Assembly (NCBI GenBank): GCA_030834045.1
Contig: JAURFZ010000041.1
Coordinates: forward strand, 1-11,250
DNA from: Burkholderiales bacterium
GTDB taxonomy: Bacteria; Pseudomonadota; Gammaproteobacteria; Burkholderiales; Burkholderiaceae_A
Reading direction: 5' to 3'
Length of the DNA stretch: 11,250 nt
This document shows, in pieces, positions 5,723-11,250 of the stretch. Position numbers and translations under genes: made by a program. Each line of letters starts with the position of its first letter. Positions within the stretch are counted from its first letter, which is position 1. Under the pieces are notes generated by a model, which searched no databases, was not told the origin of the DNA, and saw only the letters and a list, made by a program, of their open reading frames with translations.

Positions 5723-7159
5723 ATGACCCGCTACGCCCCTGTCCCTGCTACTGACTTGCCGAGTTCCATCTTCAAGGCCTATGACATCCGCGGCGTGGTG
5801 GGCCAGACCCTCACTGAGCCCGTGGTCTACGCCATTGGCCAGGCGCTTGGGCTGTTTATTCGTCAAAAGGGCCTGCATAGTTGCGTAGTTGGCCGTGATG
5901 GACGCCTGTCGGGACCAGTCCTTGAGCAGGCCCTCTGCGATGGCCTTTTATCAGCCGGCGTCTCGGTTATTCGCATCGGTCAGGTGCCAACGCCCGTAGT
6001 CTATTTTGCAACCCACTTGCTTGAGACCGGCACCGGTGTTGCGATTACAGGAAGCCATAACCCGCCCGACTACAACGGCCTAAAAATGATGGTGGCCGGC
6101 ACAACCCTTTCAGGAGAGGCCATTCAAGGCCTTTACCGGTCCATTGCCTCGGGCGAGGCTCTTGAGGCCGCGCAGGCTGCTGCGGCCTCGGGCCAAGAAG
6201 AGCCACCTACCGACCAGAGCCGTGACTGCCGTGCCGACTACCTCGATCGCATTCTCTCCGACGTTAAATTAACCCGGCCCTTAAGGGTTGCCGTTGATGC
6301 CGGCAATGGTGTGGCGGGCGAGCTTGGCCCAGAGCTTATTCGGCGGCTTGGCTGCGAGGTGACCGAGCTTTTCTGCGAGATTGATGGCAGTTTTCCAAAC
6401 CACCATCCCGACCCGGCTGACCCGCATAACCTTCAAGACCTCATTCGTGTGGTGGCCGAGAAAGACCTTGACCTCGGCCTTGCCTTTGACGGCGATGGCG
6501 ACCGCCTGGGGGTTGTAACTCGCAAGGGAGAGGTTATCTGGCCCGACAGGCAGCTCATGCTTTATGCCCAGGATGTGCTTAAGGCGCGACCAGGCAGTGA
6601 GATTATCTTCGATGTGAAGTGCAGCAGGCTCCTTGGTCGTTTCATCGCTCAGCATGGGGGAAGGCCCACCATGTGGAAGACGGGGCATTCGTTCATTAAG
6701 GCCAAGCTCAAAGAGACCGGCGCCCCTCTGGCCGGCGAAATGAGTGGCCATTGTTTCTTTAATGACCGCTGGTATGGCTTTGATGATGGCCTTTACACCG
6801 CAGCGAGGCTGCTTGAAATTCTCTCATCCCGTGATGAACATCCCAGTCAGGTGCTTGAAAGCCTTCCCAATTCCAGCAGCACGCCTGAGCTTCAAGTTCG
6901 AACCGCCGAGGGTGAAAATCATCAGATGGTCGAGCAGATCGCTAGGAATGGGGTCTTTGACTCGGCAATAGACAAAATCTTTATCGACGGCATTCGGGTG
7001 GAGTATGCCGATGGCTTTGGTCTTGCGCGAGCCTCCAACACCACGCCTGTGGTGGTGCTTCGGTTTGAGGCAGACAACAGCCAGGCCCTTGAACGTATTC
7101 AGGCCGAGTTCCGTCAGGCCTTTGCTCGCTTGATGCCGGGTGCGAGCCTTCCCTTTTAA
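5723..7159 (+). CDS. Phosphomannomutase/phosphoglucomutase (AlgC/ManB type)
   Basis: Interconverts hexose 6-phosphates and 1-phosphates, feeding nucleotide-sugar synthesis for LPS, capsule or exopolysaccharide. The 478-residue product has the four-domain alpha-D-phosphohexomutase layout: SIFKAYDIRG (residues 15-24), the phosphoserine loop GVAITGSHNPPDYNGLK (105-121, S111 being the phosphorylated serine), the metal-binding DGDGDR (256-261), the sugar-specificity loop GEMSGH (338-343) and the phosphate-binding RASNTTP (436-442). The length fits AlgC rather than the shorter GlmM, and GEMSGH is typical of the dual-specificity PMM/PGM class. The ATG at 5723 has only a weak GAAAG upstream. A TAAAAT at 5644-5649 could serve as a -10 but lacks a good -35. 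It is divergent from apaH (90 bp) and followed 27 nt later by waaA, consistent with an envelope-polysaccharide role. Confidence 0.93.
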   Translation: MTRYAPVPATDLPSSIFKAYDIRGVVGQTLTEPVVYAIGQALGLFIRQKGLHSCVVGRDGRLSGPVLEQALCDGLLSAGVSVIRIGQVPTPVVYFATHLLETGTGVAITGSHNPPDYNGLKMMVAGTTLSGEAIQGLYRSIASGEALEAAQAAAASGQEEPPTDQSRDCRADYLDRILSDVKLTRPLRVAVDAGNGVAGELGPELIRRLGCEVTELFCEIDGSFPNHHPDPADPHNLQDLIRVVAEKDLDLGLAFDGDGDRLGVVTRKGEVIWPDRQLMLYAQDVLKARPGSEIIFDVKCSRLLGRFIAQHGGRPTMWKTGHSFIKAKLKETGAPLAGEMSGHCFFNDRWYGFDDGLYTAARLLEILSSRDEHPSQVLESLPNSSSTPELQVRTAEGENHQMVEQIARNGVFDSAIDKIFIDGIRVEYADGFGLARASNTTPVVVLRFEADNSQALERIQAEFRQAFARLMPGASLPF

Positions 7160-7175
7160 ACCAGCTCGGCGCTCC

Positions 7176-7180
7176 TAGGG
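7176..7180 (+). promoter_or_regulatory. Ribosome binding site supporting the TTG start of waaA
   Basis: TAGGG stands 6 nt before the TTG at 7187. No ATG occurs early in the frame, so this site decides the start. Confidence 0.5.
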
Positions 7181-7186
7181 ATACCC

Positions 7187-8554
7187 TTGGTTCAGTCGCT
7201 CAAAAGCCCTCCTGCAAGGCATCGTGAGCGTTGGTTTGAAAGGCTTGCAAGGGCCGGCTACAGCCTGCTTTTCATTGGGCTACTTCCGCTTATCGCCCTG
7301 CGCCTTCTTTATAGAAGCCTTTCCCAGCCCGCTTACCGCAAGTCATGGTCACAACGTTTTCTGGGTAAGGTTCCCGCGCGTCTTTTAGCGACGGATGTTG
7401 ATCAGACCGACCCCTCCGGGGGCATTGGCCCAAGGCTCTGGCTGCATGCCGTCTCCGTGGGTGAGACCCGGGCAGTGGCGCCCCTTATTCGGGCATGGCT
7501 CACCCGACATCCACACGGCAGGGTAATGCTTACCCAGACCACCCCCACGGGCCGTCAGACCGCGCAGACGCTTTTTGAAGACCTGCTTGGCTCACGTGTC
7601 TTCCTTGCCTACTGCCCGCTCGACTTTCCTTGGGCTGTGCATCGGTTTCTTAGCGAACTGCGGCCCGATGCACTGGTGCTTATGGAGACCGAGCTCTGGC
7701 CAAATCTGCTTACGGCCTGCCACACCCATCAGGTGCCTGTGGCCCTTGTGAATGCTCGCCTATCGGAGAGGTCATTTCAACGCTTTCGCAGGCTGGCTTG
7801 GCTTTCTGCGCCTGCTCTGGGCGGTCTTGCTGCGGTGATACCTCAGTCTCAGGTCGATGCCCAAAGGTTTCAGACCGCAGGGGCGAACCAAGTGTTGCCG
7901 GCCGCAGGTAGCCTCAAGTTTGATGTGCAGCTTGATCCCCACCAAATAGCAGTCGGTCAAGCCTGGCGCAGTCGTTGGTCGCACCGCCAGGTCTGGCTGG
8001 CGGCAAGTACCCGTGACGATGAAGAAGAGGCCCTTCTTCGGGCCTTTGCAGAGCAGCGTCCGCCGGGCGTCTTGCTTATTGTTGTACCCCGCCATCCCGA
8101 GCGGTTTGACCGGGTCGAGAAGATTGCTGCGGGTTACAACTTAAGTCGCTGCCGCAGAAGCAAGTTACCCGAATCGCTTGACCAAGATATGCAACTTCTT
8201 CTGGGCGACAGCCTTGGGGAAATGCAGGCCTTTGTTGCCGCGAGCGATCTATGTCTTATTGGTGGAAGCCTCTTGCCCCTTGGAGGACAGAACCCAATCG
8301 AAGCATGTGCGCAGGGCCGCCCTGTTTTTTTTGGGCCATACATGTTTAACTTTGAAAGCCTGGCCCAGGAATTACTGGACTGCGGTGCTGGGTTTCGTAT
8401 TGCATCGGCGCATGCGTTTGTTCATGAGGCCTATGAACTTGGTCGTTCGTTACCCAGACAAAGGTTATGTAGCCAGGCAGCTCGCAGCTTTGTTGAGGCC
8501 CGACAGGGCGCAACGGAGAAGACCCTTGACGTTCTTGACGCGCTTATACGCTAG
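7187..8554 (+). CDS. waaA: 3-deoxy-D-manno-octulosonic acid (Kdo) transferase
   Basis: Inner-membrane GT30 glycosyltransferase that moves Kdo from CMP-Kdo to lipid IVA, the first step of LPS core assembly. The 455-residue product starts with basic residues and a hydrophobic anchor (about 24-42). It then shows LWLHAVSVGETRAV (84-97; E93 corresponds to the catalytic base), LMETELWPNLL (165-175), NARLSERSFQRF (189-200), LAASTRDDEEEALL (271-284), VPRHPERFD (300-308), GDSLGEM (340-346), GGSLLPLGGQNPIEACAQG (359-377) and FGPYMFNFES (382-391). It is somewhat longer than the E. coli enzyme, mainly at the N-terminus. Start is TTG at 7187. A run of eight T at 8325-8332 lies within the frame. Its TAG stop lies in the tandem repeat at 8549-8580, converging on tolC. 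Whether it adds one or two Kdo residues cannot be read from sequence. Confidence 0.95.
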   Translation: MVQSLKSPPARHRERWFERLARAGYSLLFIGLLPLIALRLLYRSLSQPAYRKSWSQRFLGKVPARLLATDVDQTDPSGGIGPRLWLHAVSVGETRAVAPLIRAWLTRHPHGRVMLTQTTPTGRQTAQTLFEDLLGSRVFLAYCPLDFPWAVHRFLSELRPDALVLMETELWPNLLTACHTHQVPVALVNARLSERSFQRFRRLAWLSAPALGGLAAVIPQSQVDAQRFQTAGANQVLPAAGSLKFDVQLDPHQIAVGQAWRSRWSHRQVWLAASTRDDEEEALLRAFAEQRPPGVLLIVVPRHPERFDRVEKIAAGYNLSRCRRSKLPESLDQDMQLLLGDSLGEMQAFVAASDLCLIGGSLLPLGGQNPIEACAQGRPVFFGPYMFNFESLAQELLDCGAGFRIASAHAFVHEAYELGRSLPRQRLCSQAARSFVEARQGATEKTLDVLDALIR

Positions 8555-8580
8555 AGCGCTAGAGCGCTAGGGTGCTAGGG
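8549..8580. repeat. Four-copy 8-bp tandem repeat spanning two convergent stop codons
   Basis: The units read CGCTAGAG, CGCTAGAG, CGCTAGGG, TGCTAGGG. Each contains the palindrome CTAG, so TAG is present on both strands at 8-bp intervals. Because 8 is not a multiple of 3, the four copies supply TAG stops in all three frames of each strand. The first copy holds the waaA stop (8552-8554) and the last holds the tolC stop (8575-8577, minus strand). No convincing GC-rich stem followed by a T-run is seen, so it does not look like a standard rho-independent terminator. Confidence 0.9.
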
Positions 8581-9969
8581 TGATTTCTTCGGCGCTGCAG
8601 CCGAGTTCAGAATAAGGTCGCTCATGGCCTGTAGGTTCGTCAACTGAAGTTGCCCTGTGGCTGCCTGAAGCTCAAGGCTTGCCAAAAGGGTGTCGTAACG
8701 GGCCTGAAAGAGATCGCGTTGGGCTGCAAAGAGCTGTTGCTGGGCATTTAAAACATCAATATTTGTGCCCACCCCCACCTCATAGCCCAGTCGGTTCGAG
8801 GCAAGCGCCAGCTTGCTTGAGGTCTCGGCGGCCTCAAGTGCAGCAACCTGGGCAAGCCCTGCGGTCACGTTAAGAAAGGCGGCCCGCGCCGTCTGCTCCG
8901 CAGAGAGCTGTGCAGACTCTGCCTGGTGTCCAGCCTGCTCTGAATCGGCCTGAGCCTGTCGTATGGCCGCTGGTGCTACAGCCTGCCAGAGCGGCACGGA
9001 GAGCTCGATGCCAATAGCATTGGTACGGACGTCTTGCCCAGGTGCGCTGGACTCCCAGCTCCGACCGTGGCTAAGCTGAAGGCCTAGGGTTGGAAGGTCG
9101 GCGCCGCGGGCCTTGTCAACGGCCTCTTGCGCCGCTTTGGCGACTGCCTGTGCCTGTATAACGGCGGGGCTTGAGCGCAGGGCCTGTTGAATCCAGGCAT
9201 CAATGCGGGCGGGCTCGGGTGAGGGAATGGCAATGGACTGACCAATGCCATCGAGCCGTTCCGGCGCAGGCTGGCGAATAAGCACGGCTAGACCATTACG
9301 GCGAATACTTAGGGTGTTTTGGGCTTGAATTTCACGGGCTTGAACAAGATCAAACCGTGCCTGAGCCACCTGCTGGTCGGTGATAGTGGCTGTGCCAACC
9401 TCAAAGCTGCGTTTAGCAAGCTCAAGTTGCTCTGCAATGGCTGCTTTTTCAGAGCGCACGGTTGAGAGGCTGTCTTGGGCCACAAGAATGTCGAAGTAGG
9501 CCTTAGCAAGCCGCAGCAGGGTCTGTTGTCGGGCGTTCTCAAGCGCCGCCTCGGAGGCAGTTAGCCTGGCCTGGGCCTGCCGCACGCCCGCGTTGAGTCC
9601 CGGGTTGAGCAGCGACTGAGAAAGGCTAAGCCTGTAGCTGCGCGGACTAAGGGTGGTGCTAGCGCCTGACCCACTCATAAGCTCGAGCTCCGACTGACCT
9701 ACGGAGGCCGTTGCTGCGACAAAGGGACGTTGCGCCCCCTTGGCCTGGTTTAAAACCTCTTCGGAACCCCGCGCGGCCTTCTGCGCGGCGAGGTATTGGG
9801 GGTCGTTCGTGAGGGCAAGCTCTGCTGCCTGTTGAAGACTTAGTGCTCTGGACTGAGAGTTAGCCCCAAGGGCAACAGTAATGGTGAGAAGGAACCAGAC
9901 TGTTCGTGAGCGCTCGCGCGGCGTCTTCCTATTTGGTTCTATGGGCGTCAAGGTTAGGAGAGGGGGCAT
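8575..9969 (-). CDS. tolC: TolC-family outer membrane efflux/secretion protein
   Basis: Outer-membrane channel component of tripartite efflux pumps or type I secretion; it would form a trimeric beta-barrel with a long periplasmic alpha-helical tunnel. The 464-residue product has a basic N-terminus and a hydrophobic segment VWFLLTITVALGA (about residues 24-36) consistent with a signal peptide, then two outer-membrane-efflux-protein halves. The internal duplication is visible as SFEVGTATITDQQVAQARFD (188-207) in the first half and LGYEVGVGTNIDVLNAQQQL (394-413) in the second. Other landmarks are LSLSQSLLNPGLNAGVRQAQ (114-133) and IELSVPLWQAVAP (321-333). Only the ATG at 9969 gives a full signal peptide, although no good ribosome binding site precedes it. 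It lies 36 nt downstream of the pcm-like gene on the same strand, probably co-transcribed; no membrane-fusion or inner-membrane pump gene is in view, so the partner is unknown. Confidence 0.93.
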   Translation of the reverse strand: MPPLLTLTPIEPNRKTPRERSRTVWFLLTITVALGANSQSRALSLQQAAELALTNDPQYLAAQKAARGSEEVLNQAKGAQRPFVAATASVGQSELELMSGSGASTTLSPRSYRLSLSQSLLNPGLNAGVRQAQARLTASEAALENARQQTLLRLAKAYFDILVAQDSLSTVRSEKAAIAEQLELAKRSFEVGTATITDQQVAQARFDLVQAREIQAQNTLSIRRNGLAVLIRQPAPERLDGIGQSIAIPSPEPARIDAWIQQALRSSPAVIQAQAVAKAAQEAVDKARGADLPTLGLQLSHGRSWESSAPGQDVRTNAIGIELSVPLWQAVAPAAIRQAQADSEQAGHQAESAQLSAEQTARAAFLNVTAGLAQVAALEAAETSSKLALASNRLGYEVGVGTNIDVLNAQQQLFAAQRDLFQARYDTLLASLELQAATGQLQLTNLQAMSDLILNSAAAPKKSP

Positions 9970-10005
9970 GTTGAGTGTTCGCTGAAGGAGGCTGTTTTGA
10001 ATGAA

Positions 10006-10671
10006 TTAAAAATCGAAACTCTGGGCAAGTGGAACATCTTCAAGGGGTTGTGTAAGGGTTTCGAATAAACCAAAACTCCGGCTTGAAAAACGTGTCTGCT
10101 CAATAAGCACTGCCTGCATGATGGGCGCACTTCCAACCATTGCAACAAGACGGCCCAGAGGCCGTAAGAGCTTAGGAATAATCTCAGGAATGTCGGCAAG
10201 CCCGCCTGAGATAACAATAACATCGAACTGACGATGAGCCCACCGCGGGTCCTCTAAAAGGCCATTGCCCTCAAGCACGTTGACATTGGTTCGCTGAGCC
10301 AACTGAAGATTGGCTTGTGCAAATGCGGCCAGGCTTGAATATTTCTCAACCGTCGTGACGGTCCTGCAGTGCAGGCTTAAGAGCCCCGCCATGTAGCCCG
10401 ACCCCGTTCCTATTTCAAGCGCCTCGTCATTTGCCTTCAGGCTTAGCTCCTGCAGAAGTCTGGCCTCGACTTTCGGGGCGAGCATGACCTGACCCTCGCC
10501 AAGGGGCAGCTCCATATCAACAAAGGTCAGGTGCCGAAGGTCTTTCGGCACGAACTCTTCGCGCGGCAGCCGCTCAAGGCTCTTTAGTACACGATCGTCA
10601 AGAACGTCCCAGGTCCGAATTTGCTGGGCAATCATGTTGGCTCGGGCCTGCTCGAAATCAAGAGTCTGCAT
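10006..10671 (-). CDS. PCMT-like methyltransferase (annotated as protein-L-isoaspartate O-methyltransferase)
   Basis: A class I SAM-dependent methyltransferase of the PCMT family, 221 residues. It has LPREEFVP (residues 35-42), ELPLGEGQ (54-61), the SAM-binding motif I LEIGTGSGYMAGLL (85-98), the following acidic VEK (108-110), FDVIVISGG (149-157) and PLGRLVAMVG (171-180). True Pcm proteins continue GQ with a Ser-x-Pro-Tyr-Met-Val-Ala substrate block; here it is VMLAPKVEA (62-70), without the Ser, Tyr or Met-Val. The C-terminal block with Phe-Val-Pro-Leu is also replaced, by TQPLEDVPLAQSFDF. The fold and cofactor are therefore well supported, but activity on isoaspartyl residues is not. The ATG at 10671 fits the AGGAG spacing better than the TTG at 10677. 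It is followed by tolC and divergent from uppP. Confidence 0.87.
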   Translation of the reverse strand: MQTLDFEQARANMIAQQIRTWDVLDDRVLKSLERLPREEFVPKDLRHLTFVDMELPLGEGQVMLAPKVEARLLQELSLKANDEALEIGTGSGYMAGLLSLHCRTVTTVEKYSSLAAFAQANLQLAQRTNVNVLEGNGLLEDPRWAHRQFDVIVISGGLADIPEIIPKLLRPLGRLVAMVGSAPIMQAVLIEQTRFSSRSFGLFETLTQPLEDVPLAQSFDF

Positions 10672-10680
10672 TATCAATCT

Positions 10681-10685
10681 CTCCT
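10681..10685 (-). promoter_or_regulatory. Ribosome binding site deciding the start of the PCMT-like gene
   Basis: AGGAG on the minus strand lies 9 nt before the ATG at 10671 but only 3 nt before the alternative TTG at 10677, favouring the ATG. Confidence 0.6.
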
Positions 10686-10691
10686 AGCCGT

Positions 10692-10698
10692 TATTATG
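10692..10698. promoter_or_regulatory. Possible overlapping divergent -10 elements for uppP and the PCMT-like gene
   Basis: The + strand reads TATTAT at 10692-10697 (five of six to the -10 consensus), 8 nt before the uppP ATG. The minus strand reads CATAAT over 10698-10693, also five of six, 21 nt before the PCMT-like ATG and just ahead of its AGGAG. Matching -35 hexamers are not convincing on either strand. Confidence 0.25.
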
Positions 10699-10705
10699 CG
10701 CAGTT

Positions 10706-11250
10706 ATGGATGACATTCTGTTGGCCCTTCGAGCCTTGCCTCTTGAGTTTAAGGCGTTAATTCTTGGGGTTGTGGAGGGCTTGACCGAATTTTTGCCTGT
10801 CTCATCCACTGGGCATCTTATTATTGTCGGGTCTTTTCTGGGCTTTGATGACGAGAGGGCAAAGGTCTTTGACATCGCCATTCAAACTGGCGCGGTCTCC
10901 TCCATTTTATGGCTTTATCGCAAGCGTTTTGCCGCAGCACTTGGCCCCGCTCTGCGCCCTTACGTATGGTGGACTTTTTTCCAGTCCGCGCATCATCGCG
11001 CCGGGCTAAGCGCAGCCGAGCGTTTTCTGCCCAATTTATTTCTTGCTTTTTTGCCCGCAGCCTTTCTGGGCCTTCTGCTTGGGGGCTTCATTAAGGCCCA
11101 GTTGTTCAACCCCATCTGGGTTGCCTTCGCCCTTGTGCTTGGCGGCTTCATTATTCTTTGGGTAGAGCGCTCCCAGGCCCGGGCCCCCGAAAAAATTCGT
11201 ATCGCCTCGGTGGATGATGTTGGCCCAATGGACGCCTTAAAAATTGGGTT
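10706..11250 (+). CDS. uppP: Undecaprenyl-diphosphate phosphatase, N-terminal part (runs off the right edge)
   Basis: Integral membrane phosphatase that recycles undecaprenyl diphosphate to the monophosphate carrier used for peptidoglycan and LPS precursors; overproduction confers bacitracin resistance in E. coli (bacA). From the ATG at 10706 there are 181 open codons. The first signature ILGVVEGLTEFLPVSSTGHL (residues 19-38) contains the E24-x3-E28 pair and the PVSSTGH block; then come VFDIAIQTGA (54-63) and hydrophobic helices about 108-127 and 137-152. The final residues, DALKIG, sit just before where the second signature PGxSRS should come, beyond the window. No clear ribosome binding site precedes the ATG. 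It is divergent from the PCMT-like gene with 34 bp between starts. Confidence 0.94.
   Translation, partial: MDDILLALRALPLEFKALILGVVEGLTEFLPVSSTGHLIIVGSFLGFDDERAKVFDIAIQTGAVSSILWLYRKRFAAALGPALRPYVWWTFFQSAHHRAGLSAAERFLPNLFLAFLPAAFLGLLLGGFIKAQLFNPIWVAFALVLGGFIILWVERSQARAPEKIRIASVDDVGPMDALKIG

Noticed and set aside
5633..5878. N-terminal extension of apaH by about 80 codons
   Set aside because: The extension is antisense to the phosphomannomutase start, shows no conserved sequence, and the family N-terminus begins exactly at 5632.
6281..6751. 156-codon minus-strand open frame within the phosphomannomutase gene
   Set aside because: It lies opposite the conserved metal-binding and sugar-binding blocks and has no support of its own.
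8549..8580. Rho-independent terminator between waaA and tolC
   Set aside because: The CGCT/AGCG pairs allow only very short stems with tiny loops, and no T-run follows on either strand.
1..11250. Apparent abundance of GGCC and AGGCC words, considered as an uptake or recombination signal
   Set aside because: Frequent GCC alanine codons and the moderately high GC content can explain it, and I cannot compute the statistic here.

Overview
The window looks like a compact housekeeping stretch of a betaproteobacterial (most likely Burkholderiales-type) chromosome. This is inferred from the order phr / yqgE-ruvX-pyrB-pyrC'-plsC / apaH / manB-waaA / tolC-pcm / uppP and from protein motifs, not from any database search. 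GC content is moderately high by eye, coding density is close to complete, and no gene-free stretch exceeds about 100 bp. No mobile element, CRISPR array, tRNA, rRNA or phage signature was seen. Several start codons are TTG or GTG and many genes overlap, which suggests a somewhat streamlined genome.

Left part (1-4850): the 5' end of a DNA photolyase gene runs leftwards off the window. Divergent from it, 35 bp away, begins a tightly packed rightward operon: yqgE, ruvX, pyrB, a dihydroorotase-like gene and a plsC-family acyltransferase. Neighbours overlap or are 3 nt apart, so translational coupling is likely. The operon joins a conserved protein of unknown role, an RNase H-fold nuclease/resolvase, the aspartate carbamoyltransferase step of pyrimidine synthesis and phospholipid acylation. 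The dihydroorotase-like protein has lost the metal-binding His-x-His and further ligands. It is best read as the non-catalytic PyrC' partner that holds the ATCase dodecamer together, so a catalytic pyrC should lie elsewhere. The pyrR regulator that I recall sitting between ruvX and pyrB in relatives is absent.

Middle part (4796-8554): apaH (diadenosine tetraphosphatase) points left, and its 3' end overlaps the 3' end of plsC by 55 bp. Divergent from apaH is a pair of envelope-sugar genes, a phosphomannomutase/phosphoglucomutase (AlgC/ManB type) and waaA, the Kdo transferase of lipid A-core assembly.

Right part (8549-11250): waaA converges on a leftward pair, pcm-like methyltransferase then a TolC-family outer-membrane protein. 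The two convergent stop codons lie inside a four-copy 8-bp tandem repeat that places TAG stops in all six frames. The methyltransferase has a good SAM motif but lacks the canonical isoaspartate-binding sequence. Divergent from it starts uppP, undecaprenyl-diphosphate phosphatase, cut by the window end.

I see no wholly new multi-gene system. The most interesting items are the six-frame stop repeat, the non-canonical PCMT-like protein linked to tolC, the degenerate PyrC' with a missing pyrR, and the extensive gene overlaps.
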